A stretch of 34,484 nt of DNA from Candidatus Bipolaricaulota bacterium (GTDB lineage: Bacteria; Bipolaricaulota; Bipolaricaulia; UBA7950; UBA9294), in contig JAGGSM010000091.1 of NCBI GenBank assembly GCA_021159105.1, positions 1 to 34,484 on the forward strand. The letters are read 5' to 3'. The stretch's first letter is position 1. Each line of letters begins with the position of its first letter. A program made the translations under genes and the position numbers. The notes beneath the pieces are model-generated. The model saw only the letters and a program-made list of their open reading frames with translations. It was not told the DNA's origin and did not search any database. Shown here piece after piece: positions 1 through 8,098 of this stretch.

Positions 1-1111
1 CCCCTGGGATCATCCGCTGGCACGAGGACATGGGAGTGATGTACGACAAGGTCGACGGGGAGTACGTGGAGGCGCACGGAGGCGGTACCTCTCGCATGCG
101 TATGCACTCGGCCAAGGACTACACGGGTAAGGAGACGTTCAACGCCATCCGCGACCAGGCGCGCAACCTGGACATCCCGGTGCTGGAGTTCTTCCCGGCT
201 GTCGAACTGTTGTTGGACAAGCGCGGTCACGCTGCGGGCGCGGTGGTGTACAACATCGAGACCGAGGAGTATCGCGTGATTCGTGCCAAGGCGACCGTGC
301 TCGCTACAGGCGGGTTCGGGAGGATCCACATCCAGGGCTTCCCTACCACCAACCACTACGGGGCGACCGCTGATGGTCTCGTCATGGCCTACCGCGCCGG
401 GGCGAACATCATCGACATGGACTCGGTGCAGTATCACCCGACAGGAGTGGCCTTCCCCGCAGCGATCCTCGGCCAGTTGGCGACGGAGAAGCTGAGGAAC
501 CAGGGGGCGATGCCGGTGAACGTGGACGGGGAGGCGTTCGTCTTCCCTCTCGAGCCGCGCGACGTTGAATCGGCGGCGATCATCGAGGAGTGCTGGATGA
601 AGAACAAGGGGATCGAGACGCCGAGCGGGATCAGGGGTGTATGGCTGGACACGCCGATGATCGACGCCATACACGGCAAGGGGACGATCAAGAAGGTCCT
701 CGCCGCCATGTGGACGATGTGGCACAGGCACGACATCGACATCACCGTGGACCCGGCGCTGATCTACCCGACGCTGCACTACCAGAACGGCGGGGTGGAG
801 ATCGACGAGAACGGGTACACCAAGGTGCCTGGTTTGTTCGCCGGAGGAGAGTGCGAGGGAGGGGTGCACGGTAAGAACAGGCTGATGGGGAACTCCCAGC
901 TCGACTACAACGTGTTCGGCCGCCGTGCTGGTATCTCTGCTGGCAAGTGGGCTAAGAGCGCGAAGGTCGACGGGTTGTCCCTCAAGCACGTGATCGACTA
1001 CGAGAAGGAGCTGGAGAGAGCAGGGATCAGTACCGACCGAAGGCGCCGATCATCCTCCCCGACTACCGGCCGCAGGCAGTGCGTGAGCACACCCTAGGGC
1101 ATCTGCTATGA
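1..1111 (+). CDS. frdA: Fumarate reductase/succinate dehydrogenase flavoprotein subunit, 5'-truncated, with a probable frameshift near the 3' end
   Basis: FAD-binding catalytic subunit that interconverts fumarate and succinate. The frame is open from base 3, so the N-terminus with the Rossmann FAD site lies outside the window; roughly the last 370 residues are present. Visible family blocks are TGGFGRIH, the substrate-region YHPTG, LIYPTLHYQNGG with its histidine, GLFAGGECEGGVHGKNR, and GNSQLDYNVFGRRAG. In the uninterrupted frame the protein ends at 1097 with an arginine/serine-rich tail that looks wrong. Moving to the -1 frame around 1040 gives DRKAPIILPDYRPQAVREH and a stop at 1109-1111 that overlaps the next ATG (1108) as ATGA, like the other junctions in this operon. 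One extra A in the AA at 1040-1041 would restore the frame. Thiol:fumarate reductase subunit A is a possible alternative; no partner subunit is visible. Confidence 0.85.
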
Positions 1112-1398
1112 ACAAGGGGTCTACCGTGGATGGAGCAAACGTTGGCAACCGCTGGGAAACCAGAAACGGATCGATCACCATTGTCAATGATCTGTGCAAG
1201 GGATGTGGCCTGTGCATCGAATTCTGCCCGATCCAGGTGCTCGGTAAATCGGAGCACTTCAACGAGAAAGGGTATCACTATCCAGAGATGCTAGAACCCG
1301 AGAAGTGTGTAAACTGTGGTTACTGTCAGCTTCTCTGCCCGGACTTCGCCATCTGGAGCGAGAGGGACGACAAACAAGAAGGTGAGAGGGATGAATAA
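1108..1398 (+). CDS. korD: Two-cluster ferredoxin, delta subunit of 2-oxoacid:ferredoxin oxidoreductase
   Basis: A 96-residue ferredoxin with two classical [4Fe-4S] motifs: C30-x2-C33-x2-C36-x3-C40-P and C67-x2-C70-x2-C73-x3-C77-P. It most likely carries electrons out of the thiamine enzyme encoded by the next two genes. The start at 1108 overlaps the restored flavoprotein stop (ATGA). A GTG at 1126 sits six bases after AAGGGG and is a credible alternative start that would remove six residues. The 3' end overlaps korA by eight bases. The delta-alpha-beta order is common for 2-oxoglutarate:ferredoxin oxidoreductases. Substrate specificity cannot be read from this subunit. Confidence 0.88.
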   Translation: MNKGSTVDGANVGNRWETRNGSITIVNDLCKGCGLCIEFCPIQVLGKSEHFNEKGYHYPEMLEPEKCVNCGYCQLLCPDFAIWSERDDKQEGERDE

Positions 1399-2536
1399 GA
1401 AGGATATCCTTGCCGGGGAGCACTTCCTAAACGGGGATGTCGCCTGCGCTGAAGGAGCGATAGCCGCCGGTTGTCGGCTGTTCGCTGGCTACCCGATCAC
1501 CCCACAATCGGAGATCACTGAGACGATGGCCCACCGCCTTCCCACGATCGGTGGATTCTTCCTCCAGATGGAGGATGAACTGGCATCGATCGCCGCCGTT
1601 CTCGGAGGGGCGTGGGGAGGGATGAAGGCGATGACTGCCACCTCTGGCCCCGGGTTCTCGCTGATGATGGAGAACCTCGGCCTGGGGATCATGACCGAGA
1701 CCCCGTGCGTGATCGTCGACGTGCAGCGCGGCGGGCCGAGCACCGGGCTCCCCACCGCGACATCGCAGGCGGACATGATGCAGGCGCGCTGGGGGACACA
1801 CGGCGACCACGAGATTATCGCCTACGCACCGGCGTCTCCGCAGGAGATGTTCGATCAGACGATCAAGGCGTTCAATCAATCCGAGCGCTACCGCCAACCG
1901 GTGCTGGTGATGGCCGATGAGGTGGTGGGACACATGATGGAGCGGGTGGTCATCGATCCGGATAAGATCGAAATCTATCCGCGGCGCAAACCGAGCGTCC
2001 CCTACGAGGAATTTCTCCCTTACAGAGGCGGGGCGGATATGGTCCCGGAGATGGCCTGCGCTGGAGAGGGGTACCGGGTGCACGTCACCGGGCTGACGCA
2101 CGATGAACGTGGTTACCCCGATCTATCGGTGGAGAGCCAGGATGCATTGATGCATCGTCTGATAGGAAAGATTCGGGATAACGCCGATCAGATCATCGAA
2201 GTGGAGGAGGAGAATATCCGCGGGGCGGATGTTGTTCTCGTCACCTACGGGATCGCTGCACGAACATCGCTGCGCGCGATGGAGCTAGCGGAGCAGAAAG
2301 GGATCAAGGTCGGAATGTTGCGCCTCATTACGGTGTGGCCGTTCCCACTTAAGGAGGTGCGTAAGATCGCCGGCGCGGTGAAGGGGATAGTCGTCCCGGA
2401 GCTGAACCTGGGGCAGATCGTGCGCGAAGTGGAGAGGGCCGCGGCTGGGCAGTGCCCGGTCCGCCTGGTTGGCCACGCCGGAGGCGGATTGCACCGGCCG
2501 GAGGACATTCTCACCGCGATCGAGGAGGTGGCATGA
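1391..2536 (+). CDS. korA: 2-oxoacid:ferredoxin oxidoreductase, alpha subunit
   Basis: Alpha subunit of a thiamine-diphosphate 2-oxoacid:ferredoxin oxidoreductase, probably acting on 2-oxoglutarate (2-oxoglutarate + CoA to succinyl-CoA + CO2 + reduced ferredoxin, reversible). It is 381 residues from the ATG at 1391, which follows GGTGAGAGGG. An upstream start at 1316 is possible but lies deep in korD. Family blocks are GYPITPQSEI near the N-terminus, ATSGPGFSLMMENLGL, VDVQRGGPSTGLPT, and the QADMMQARWGTHGDH stretch. The length matches a stand-alone alpha subunit. It is too short to include a fused gamma domain. The TGA at 2534-2536 overlaps the korB ATG. Confidence 0.93.
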   Translation: MNKKDILAGEHFLNGDVACAEGAIAAGCRLFAGYPITPQSEITETMAHRLPTIGGFFLQMEDELASIAAVLGGAWGGMKAMTATSGPGFSLMMENLGLGIMTETPCVIVDVQRGGPSTGLPTATSQADMMQARWGTHGDHEIIAYAPASPQEMFDQTIKAFNQSERYRQPVLVMADEVVGHMMERVVIDPDKIEIYPRRKPSVPYEEFLPYRGGADMVPEMACAGEGYRVHVTGLTHDERGYPDLSVESQDALMHRLIGKIRDNADQIIEVEEENIRGADVVLVTYGIAARTSLRAMELAEQKGIKVGMLRLITVWPFPLKEVRKIAGAVKGIVVPELNLGQIVREVERAAAGQCPVRLVGHAGGGLHRPEDILTAIEEVA

Positions 2537-3420
2537 TGAAACGTGTAGCGACAAAACCGGAGCCGAAGGTCGTAGCCGACGTTCACCATCCGCTGGAGCA
2601 CTACTTCAGGAACGAGCGTCTCCCTCACATCTGGTGCCCGGGTTGCGGGCTGGGGACATCGATGTCCTGTTTGGCAGCGGCGTTCGACCATCTCAAACTC
2701 GATGTGGATGATGTCTCCGTCGTCTCTGGGATCGGTTGTTCCGGACGCCTTGCTGGTTACATGCGTCCCGACTCCTACCATACCACGCACGGACGGGCCC
2801 TCCCATTCGCCACCGGATTACGGGTAGCGCTGGAGAAGACCAAACCGGGGCATAAGGTGGTCGTATTCAGCGGTGATGGCGATCTGTTCTCCATCGGGGG
2901 CAACCACTTTATCCACGCTGCTCGGCGCAACATTGACTTGAGTGTATTCTGTGTTAACAACTTCAACTACGGTATGACGGGAGGACAGGTCGGCCCGACA
3001 ACACCGCTGGGCTCGAAGGGAACGACGGCCCCCTACGGGATGTTCGAGCACCCGTTCAACCTTCCTTACCTCGCGGCATCGTCAGGAGCGCCGTACGTCG
3101 CGCGCTGGACGACGCTGCACGTGCACCGCCTGCAGCAGGCTATGGAGGAGGCGATACAGAAGCGCGGATTCACCTTCGTTGAGATCATCGCCCCCTGCCC
3201 GACCAACTTCGGCCGTAGGAACGGCCTTCCCACCGGTCTCGATGAGATGCGCTACTACCGAGAGGAAGCGGTGATCGAAAACTTCGCCGATCCCAAGGAC
3301 GCGGAGATCATACCGGGTAAGCCGTTCATCGTCGGGACCTTCGTGAACGAGGATAAGCCCGACTACGTGGCGATCTACGAGAAATTTGTGGCTGATCACT
3401 TTGGGGTGACTGTAAAGTGA
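2533..3420 (+). CDS. korB: 2-oxoacid:ferredoxin oxidoreductase, beta subunit (TPP-binding)
   Basis: Beta subunit, 295 residues, that binds thiamine diphosphate and usually the proximal cluster. WCPGCGLG near residue 36 and SGIGCSGR provide family cysteines. The TPP/Mg motif is GDGDLFSIGGNHF followed by NNFNYGMTGGQ. THGRALPFATG is also typical. The start ATG at 2533 overlaps the korA stop and follows GAGGAGGTGGC, a good ribosome binding site; a second ATG follows at once. The stop overlaps the GTG start of the fumarase alpha gene (GTGA). No gamma subunit gene follows, which is unusual. Confidence 0.94.
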   Translation: MMKRVATKPEPKVVADVHHPLEHYFRNERLPHIWCPGCGLGTSMSCLAAAFDHLKLDVDDVSVVSGIGCSGRLAGYMRPDSYHTTHGRALPFATGLRVALEKTKPGHKVVVFSGDGDLFSIGGNHFIHAARRNIDLSVFCVNNFNYGMTGGQVGPTTPLGSKGTTAPYGMFEHPFNLPYLAASSGAPYVARWTTLHVHRLQQAMEEAIQKRGFTFVEIIAPCPTNFGRRNGLPTGLDEMRYYREEAVIENFADPKDAEIIPGKPFIVGTFVNEDKPDYVAIYEKFVADHFGVTVK

Positions 3421-4277
3421 GCGATGAAGAACTAGTTGAACAGCTAGTCGAGGCGATCCGCAAGGCGGAGACTGTCCTTGGGCAAGATGTAGTCCTCGCC
3501 CTGGAAGCGGCGCGTGAGACCGAGAGCGGTGCGGCGCGTGTGCAGTTGGAGACGATGCTTCAAAACGTCGCTGCCGCGCGGGATGGTTCGATCCCCATGT
3601 GCCAAGACACAGGGATCCAGACGTTCATCTTGCGCGTCGGCGCGAGGTTCCCCGGTTTGGCAAGATTGAAGGCCCAGATCATCGAGGCAGTGCGTCGCGC
3701 GACGATCGAGATACCGCTTCGCCCGAACACTGTGCATCCCTTCACCGGGGAGAACCCGGGCGACAACGTGGGAGAGCACGTCCCCTACATCAGTTGGGAG
3801 ATCGTCGATGGCGACTCCTGTATCATCGAGCTCCTCCCCAAGGGTGGAGGGAGCGAGAACTGCGCCGCATTGGCGATGCTCCCTCCCGGTGTCGGGATAA
3901 AGGGAGTGAAGAAGTTCATCGTCGATCACGTGGTAGGTTGTGCGGGGAAGCCGTGTCCGCCGGGGATCGTCGGCGTGGGGATCGGCGGTGGAGCCGATCT
4001 ATCCCTCAAGTTAGCGAAGCTGTCGCTGCTGCGAGCGGTCGGATCGCGCCACCCTGAAGATAACGTCGCCTCACTTGAGGTGGAGCTGCGTGATCTGATA
4101 AACCGTAGTGGGATCGGGCCGATGGGTATGGGCGGAAAGACGACCTGCCTCGACGTACACATAGAATACGCTCATCGGCACCCGGCATCGCTTCCGGTGG
4201 GGATCGTCTACCAGTGCTGGAGCGATCGGCGAGCGAGGGTGACGATAGACGCCAGCGGCGTGATCGAGGTGAGCTAG
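3417..4277 (+). CDS. fumA: Fumarate hydratase class I, alpha (N-terminal) subunit
   Basis: Iron-sulfur subunit of a two-subunit class I fumarase, which hydrates fumarate to (S)-malate. The 286 residues show CQDTGIQTF (Cys62), GGGSENCAAL (Cys149), GCAGKPCPPG (Cys175, Cys180) and GGKTTCLDVH; cluster ligands should be among these cysteines, though I do not assign them individually. The GTG start overlaps the korB stop by four bases. The beta subunit starts on the base right after this stop. Tartrate dehydratase is the alternative within the same family; the neighbouring flavoprotein and malic enzyme favour fumarase. Confidence 0.92.
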   Translation: MSDEELVEQLVEAIRKAETVLGQDVVLALEAARETESGAARVQLETMLQNVAAARDGSIPMCQDTGIQTFILRVGARFPGLARLKAQIIEAVRRATIEIPLRPNTVHPFTGENPGDNVGEHVPYISWEIVDGDSCIIELLPKGGGSENCAALAMLPPGVGIKGVKKFIVDHVVGCAGKPCPPGIVGVGIGGGADLSLKLAKLSLLRAVGSRHPEDNVASLEVELRDLINRSGIGPMGMGGKTTCLDVHIEYAHRHPASLPVGIVYQCWSDRRARVTIDASGVIEVS

Positions 4278-4868
4278 ATGAAACGGATACTTACGACTCC
4301 TATCTCCGAACAGGAAGCGCGCGACCTGCACGTGGGGGATGTGATATACATCACAGGGACGATGTTCACCGCCCGCGATGAGGCTCATCTGACGATGCTC
4401 GAGCAGGGTGCACCTTTCCCCATTGAAGGCCTGGCCCTCTATCACTGTGGGCCGGTGGTTAAGCAGGATGACGGCGGCTGGGAGATCGTCTCCGCCGGCC
4501 CGACGACCTCTGCCCGGATGGAGATCTTCGAGGATCGCTTCCTGGCGAAATTCCCCGTGCGCGTTATCATCGGCAAGGGTGGAATGGGCGAGAAGACCCT
4601 CGCTGCGCTGAAGAAGGTGGGGGCGGTCTACACGCACTACACCGGCGGAGCGGGAGCGCTCGCCGCGCGGGCGATCAGCACTGTCACGGACGTCCACTGG
4701 CTCAACGAGCTTGGCATGCCGGAGGCAGTGTGGGTCCTCTCCGTTGTGGAGTTCGGTCCCTTGACCGTGGCCATGGATGCCCACGGTAAGAGCTTGTACA
4801 GCACGCTAGGTGAAACTGTAGACAAGAACATGCAAGCAATACATGATCAGATCGAAAGGAGCAAATGA
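4278..4868 (+). CDS. fumB: Fumarate hydratase class I, beta (C-terminal) subunit
   Basis: Second subunit of the fumarase, 196 residues, matching the C-terminal domain of single-chain class I fumarases. Recognisable blocks are GDVIYITGTMFTARDEAH, GLALYHCGPVV, AGPTTSARME, IGKGGMG and the VVEFGPLTVAMDAHG stretch near the end. The ATG follows the alpha stop directly (TAG at 4275-4277), so translation is probably coupled. The TGA at 4866-4868 overlaps the malic enzyme ATG at 4865. Confidence 0.92.
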   Translation: MKRILTTPISEQEARDLHVGDVIYITGTMFTARDEAHLTMLEQGAPFPIEGLALYHCGPVVKQDDGGWEIVSAGPTTSARMEIFEDRFLAKFPVRVIIGKGGMGEKTLAALKKVGAVYTHYTGGAGALAARAISTVTDVHWLNELGMPEAVWVLSVVEFGPLTVAMDAHGKSLYSTLGETVDKNMQAIHDQIERSK

Positions 4869-6226
4869 TGGGCGAGGAGAAACTGAGCGTAGAAGAGATG
4901 AAGCGCCGGGCGGAGATTCCAGCTAAGAAGGCGCCATCGTGGCACAAGTTCTACCGAGGGAAGATCGAGACGACGCTCAAGTGCGCCGTCAATGAAGTGA
5001 GCGACTTTGGCATCTGGTACACCCCGGGGGTAGCCGCTCCGTGCAAGGAGATCGAGGCCGACCAGAGCAAGGTGTTCGACTACACAAACAAGGCGAACAC
5101 GGTGGCCGTCGTCTCCGACGGATCGCGCGTACTCGGGCTGGGGAACATCGGTCCGCACGCCGGCCTGCCGGTGATGGAGGGGAAGGCTCTTCTGTTCAAG
5201 TACCTGGGGGGAGTCGGCGCCTTTCCGATCATGCTCGACACCCAGGACCCAGAGGAGATCATCCAGGCGGTGAAGTGGATCGCTCCTGGGTTCGGCGGCG
5301 TTAACCTGGAGGACTTTGCCAACCCCAAGTGTTTCTACATCCTGGACCGGCTGCGGGCGGAGCTCGATATCCCCGTCTGGCACGACGATCAGCAGGGGAC
5401 GGCATCGATCACCCTCGCTGGACTGATCAACGCTCTCAAGGTCGTGGGCAAGGACATGAATAAGGTCACCTACTGCGTGATCGGGACAGGCTCGGCGAAC
5501 ATCGCCTTCGTGCGCATATTGCTCTCCGCCGGTGTCCCCGCGGGTAACGTGATCATGGTGGATAGCAAGGGGATCCTCCATCCGGGCCGCGAGGACCTGG
5601 AGGCAAATCAGGACAAGAACCCCTACAAGTGGCACTACGCGCAGGTGACGAACTCCGAGCACCGCACCGGCGACATAACCGAGGCGATCGCGGGGAGCGA
5701 CGTGCTGATCGCCGCGTCGAAGCCCGGGCCGGGGACGATCAAGCAGGAATGGCTGCGCGCGATGAACAAGGACGCCATCGCGTTCATCATGGCCAACCCC
5801 ACCCCGGAGATCTGGCCGTGGGAGGCCAAGGAAGCAGGGGTGCGCATCGTGGGCACGGGAAGGTCGGACTTCCCCAACCAGGTGAACAACTCCATCGGCT
5901 TCCCCGGGATCTTCCGCGGTACGCTCGACGTCTTCGCTAAGACGATCACCGACGAGATGGCGATCGCTGCGGCACACGCCATCGCCGAGACGGCGGAGAA
6001 GAACGGGATCAGCGAGGACTATATTGTCCCTACGATGATGGAGACCGAGGTGTTCATAAACGAAGCGGTGGCTGTGGGGATGAAGGCGATCGAGCAAGGG
6101 ATCGCCCGCCGCATCCTGACCGAGGATGAGCTGCGTAGCGAAGCGGAGGAGAAGATCCGCCACGCACAAGCTGAGACGAAGATCCTCATGGATGCCGGCC
6201 ACATCGCCCCTCCGCCGAGCGGCTGA
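4865..6226 (+). CDS. Malic enzyme (malate dehydrogenase, oxaloacetate-decarboxylating)
   Basis: Converts malate to pyruvate and CO2 with NAD(P), or runs in reverse. It is 453 residues, the size of the short bacterial form without a phosphotransacetylase domain. Motifs: YTPGVAAPC with the catalytic tyrosine, SDGSRVLGLGNIG, EGKALLFKYLGG with the catalytic lysine, HDDQQGTA for metal binding, the nucleotide-binding IGTGSANIA, and GRSDFPNQVNNSIGFPGIFRG. AAAGGAGCAA precedes the start, where two ATG codons (4865, 4868) occur. As the last gene of the operon it links the fumarase product to pyruvate; an intrinsic terminator follows. Cofactor preference cannot be read by eye. Confidence 0.95.
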   Translation: MMGEEKLSVEEMKRRAEIPAKKAPSWHKFYRGKIETTLKCAVNEVSDFGIWYTPGVAAPCKEIEADQSKVFDYTNKANTVAVVSDGSRVLGLGNIGPHAGLPVMEGKALLFKYLGGVGAFPIMLDTQDPEEIIQAVKWIAPGFGGVNLEDFANPKCFYILDRLRAELDIPVWHDDQQGTASITLAGLINALKVVGKDMNKVTYCVIGTGSANIAFVRILLSAGVPAGNVIMVDSKGILHPGREDLEANQDKNPYKWHYAQVTNSEHRTGDITEAIAGSDVLIAASKPGPGTIKQEWLRAMNKDAIAFIMANPTPEIWPWEAKEAGVRIVGTGRSDFPNQVNNSIGFPGIFRGTLDVFAKTITDEMAIAAAHAIAETAEKNGISEDYIVPTMMETEVFINEAVAVGMKAIEQGIARRILTEDELRSEAEEKIRHAQAETKILMDAGHIAPPPSG

Positions 6227-6255
6227 CCAGGGCAGATTGCCTGAGAGAATGAGAG

Positions 6256-6285
6256 AGCCGGTCCATGCCTGGGCCGGCTTTTTTT
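6256..6285 (+). terminator. Intrinsic terminator of the central-carbon operon
   Basis: A 9-bp stem AGCCGGTCC/GGGCCGGCT (one G-T pair) with a 6-base loop ATGCCT is followed by seven T. It lies 29 bases after the malic enzyme stop and ends two bases before the convergent coaD stop. No T-tract exists on the other side, so it should act for plus-strand transcripts only. Confidence 0.93.
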
Positions 6286-6286
6286 G

Positions 6287-6781
6287 CTACTGACTTGCGA
6301 ATTTCTTGCTCAACGCCTTATCGACGCTATCGGGGACGAATGAGCTGATGTTGCCGCCGAAGCGCTTCACTTCTTTGACGATCGATGAGGAGAGGAAGGA
6401 GTACTTCCCCGCGGTCATGAACAGGACAGTCTCGATGTCGGAGTCCAGGTCGCGGTTGGTTAGTGCCATCTGGAATTCGTAGTCAAAATCCGAGTTTGCC
6501 CGCAGGCCACGCACGACGGCACTTGCCCCAAGCTTGTGCACGCAGTCGATCAGCAGGCCAGCGTAGCTCGTCACCTCGACCCCGTCGATTCCCATCTCAG
6601 TCAGGGCATCTCGTGTTATCCGTTCGCGTTCCTCCACTGAGAAGAGGGCGTTCTTGTTCGGATTGGCGACGATGGCGATGATCAGCTTTGGGAACAGCTT
6701 GCGCGCGCGGCGGACGATGTCGATGTGTCCGTAGGTGATCGGATCGAAGCTCCCCGGGTAGATCGCTTTTGGCATAGTCAT
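6287..6781 (-). CDS. coaD: Phosphopantetheine adenylyltransferase
   Basis: Transfers AMP from ATP to 4'-phosphopantetheine, the penultimate step of coenzyme A synthesis. It is 164 residues, the usual size. The N-terminus has YPGSFDPITYGH with the nucleotidyltransferase GH signature (His19), VVRGLRANSDFDYE in the middle, and FLSSSIVKEV near the end. Two ATG codons lie at the start; either fits. The ribosome binding site is weak, and the gene sits 12 bases after the peptidase stop, so it is probably the last gene of the rpsO-pnp transcript. It faces the malic enzyme operon. Confidence 0.96.
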   Translation of the reverse strand: MTMPKAIYPGSFDPITYGHIDIVRRARKLFPKLIIAIVANPNKNALFSVEERERITRDALTEMGIDGVEVTSYAGLLIDCVHKLGASAVVRGLRANSDFDYEFQMALTNRDLDSDIETVLFMTAGKYSFLSSSIVKEVKRFGGNISSFVPDSVDKALSKKFASQ

Positions 6782-6793
6782 GATGGATTAATT

Positions 6794-8098
6794 CTAGCTC
6801 GTAGCCGGAGGTAACACAATCTCCTGCACGGTCTGTTCTTTCACGCTCTCTACACCCGGGCCAACGACGGTGATGTTCATCCGACCTGAGTCGACGTAGG
6901 CGTCGATGATGCGACGAGCGTCAGCAAGCCGCACAGCATCGATCCGCTCGATCAGCTCGTCTGGGGAGAGGATCTTGCTACCTGCAATCGCTGCCCCTCC
7001 CAGTCGGGCCATGCGGTTGATGTTCGACTCGAGGTCGAGGATGAAGTTCCCCCGCAGTTTCGCTCGTGCTAGGTCGAGCTCATCCTGTCGCACGCCGTCG
7101 CGGCGCAGTGTGTTGATCTCCTCCAACAGGATGTCCAGTGTCCGCTCGACATTCTCAGGAGCGATCCCAGCGTAGGTGAGCCATACCCCGGCGTCGGAGT
7201 AGCTGAGCACCGAGCTCGACACGGCGTAGGCCAGCCCCAGCTCTTCGCGCACGTGCACGAATAGGCGCGAGCTCATCCCCCCGCCAAGGATGGCGTTCAC
7301 AACCTCTGCTGCAAAGCGATCATCATTCCTTGCATCCGGTGCCGGAAGCCCGATGTAGATGTGGGTCTGTCCGGTATCGCGCGCGTGGGTGTTGTGATCG
7401 CTTCGCAACATCGGGGCTTGGCGTTGCGAGCTGTTCCGTCCCAGTGGGTCTGCGTCGAACATCTGTGACGCCAGAGCGATGACACTCTCTGTGTGTGCTG
7501 CTCCACACACCACCAGAATCATGTTATCCGGCGTGTAGAAGCGCTCATGGAACGAGGCGAGATCGCTTCGCGACACGCCCTCGATCGTTTCGCGCTCTCC
7601 CAGAACAGAACGGGTCAGCGGATGGTCGTCCTGCCACAGTCCGGCGGTGAACAGGTCGTATGCCTGCTGTTCCGGGTCGTCATCGCGGCCGCGGATCTCT
7701 TCCAGCACGACTCCTCTCTCTCGTTCCAGTTCGACCGAGGAGAACTCGGGATGCTGGGCGATGTCGGAGATGATCTCCAGGACTTCGCGCAGGCCGCTTG
7801 CCGGAGCCTCAGCGTAGTAGAAGGTCGACTCCTTCCCAGTCGCCCCATTTATCTGCCCGCCGAGAGCATCTATCTGACGGGAGATCTCCTTGGCGCTCCT
7901 GGTCGGAGTTCCCTTGAACAGCATGTGCTCGATGAAGTGGGAGATGCCGGAGCGGTCCGTGGGATCGTCGCGGCTGCCAACCCGCACCCACAGCCCGGCG
8001 CTGATGGAACGGGAATGCGGGACCTCTTCCACGAGGACCCGCATTCCGTTATCCAGTATGGCCTCTGACAGGCCGCGATCGAGGTGAGATGTTTTCAC
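6794..8098 (-). CDS. M16-family zinc metallopeptidase (processing-peptidase-like)
   Basis: Zinc peptidase of the pitrilysin/M16 family, 434 residues, like the gene often found after pnp in bacteria. The inverted zinc motif HxxEH is HFIEH at residues 54-58; the third ligand should be within ERERGVVLEEI. The C-terminal half keeps the typical SSRLFVHVREELGLAY block with its arginine-tyrosine pair. GTG at 8098 overlaps the pnp stop (GTGA) and follows GAGGATCGTTG; a TTG one codon earlier is possible. No signal peptide is seen, so it is likely cytoplasmic. Natural substrates are unknown. Confidence 0.92.
   Translation of the reverse strand: MKTSHLDRGLSEAILDNGMRVLVEEVPHSRSISAGLWVRVGSRDDPTDRSGISHFIEHMLFKGTPTRSAKEISRQIDALGGQINGATGKESTFYYAEAPASGLREVLEIISDIAQHPEFSSVELERERGVVLEEIRGRDDDPEQQAYDLFTAGLWQDDHPLTRSVLGERETIEGVSRSDLASFHERFYTPDNMILVVCGAAHTESVIALASQMFDADPLGRNSSQRQAPMLRSDHNTHARDTGQTHIYIGLPAPDARNDDRFAAEVVNAILGGGMSSRLFVHVREELGLAYAVSSSVLSYSDAGVWLTYAGIAPENVERTLDILLEEINTLRRDGVRQDELDLARAKLRGNFILDLESNINRMARLGGAAIAGSKILSPDELIERIDAVRLADARRIIDAYVDSGRMNITVVGPGVESVKEQTVQEIVLPPATS

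Noticed and set aside
4847..6202. Minus-strand open frame of 451 codons opposite malic enzyme
   Set aside because: Mirror of a well-conserved gene; His/Arg/Asp-rich and without recognisable features.
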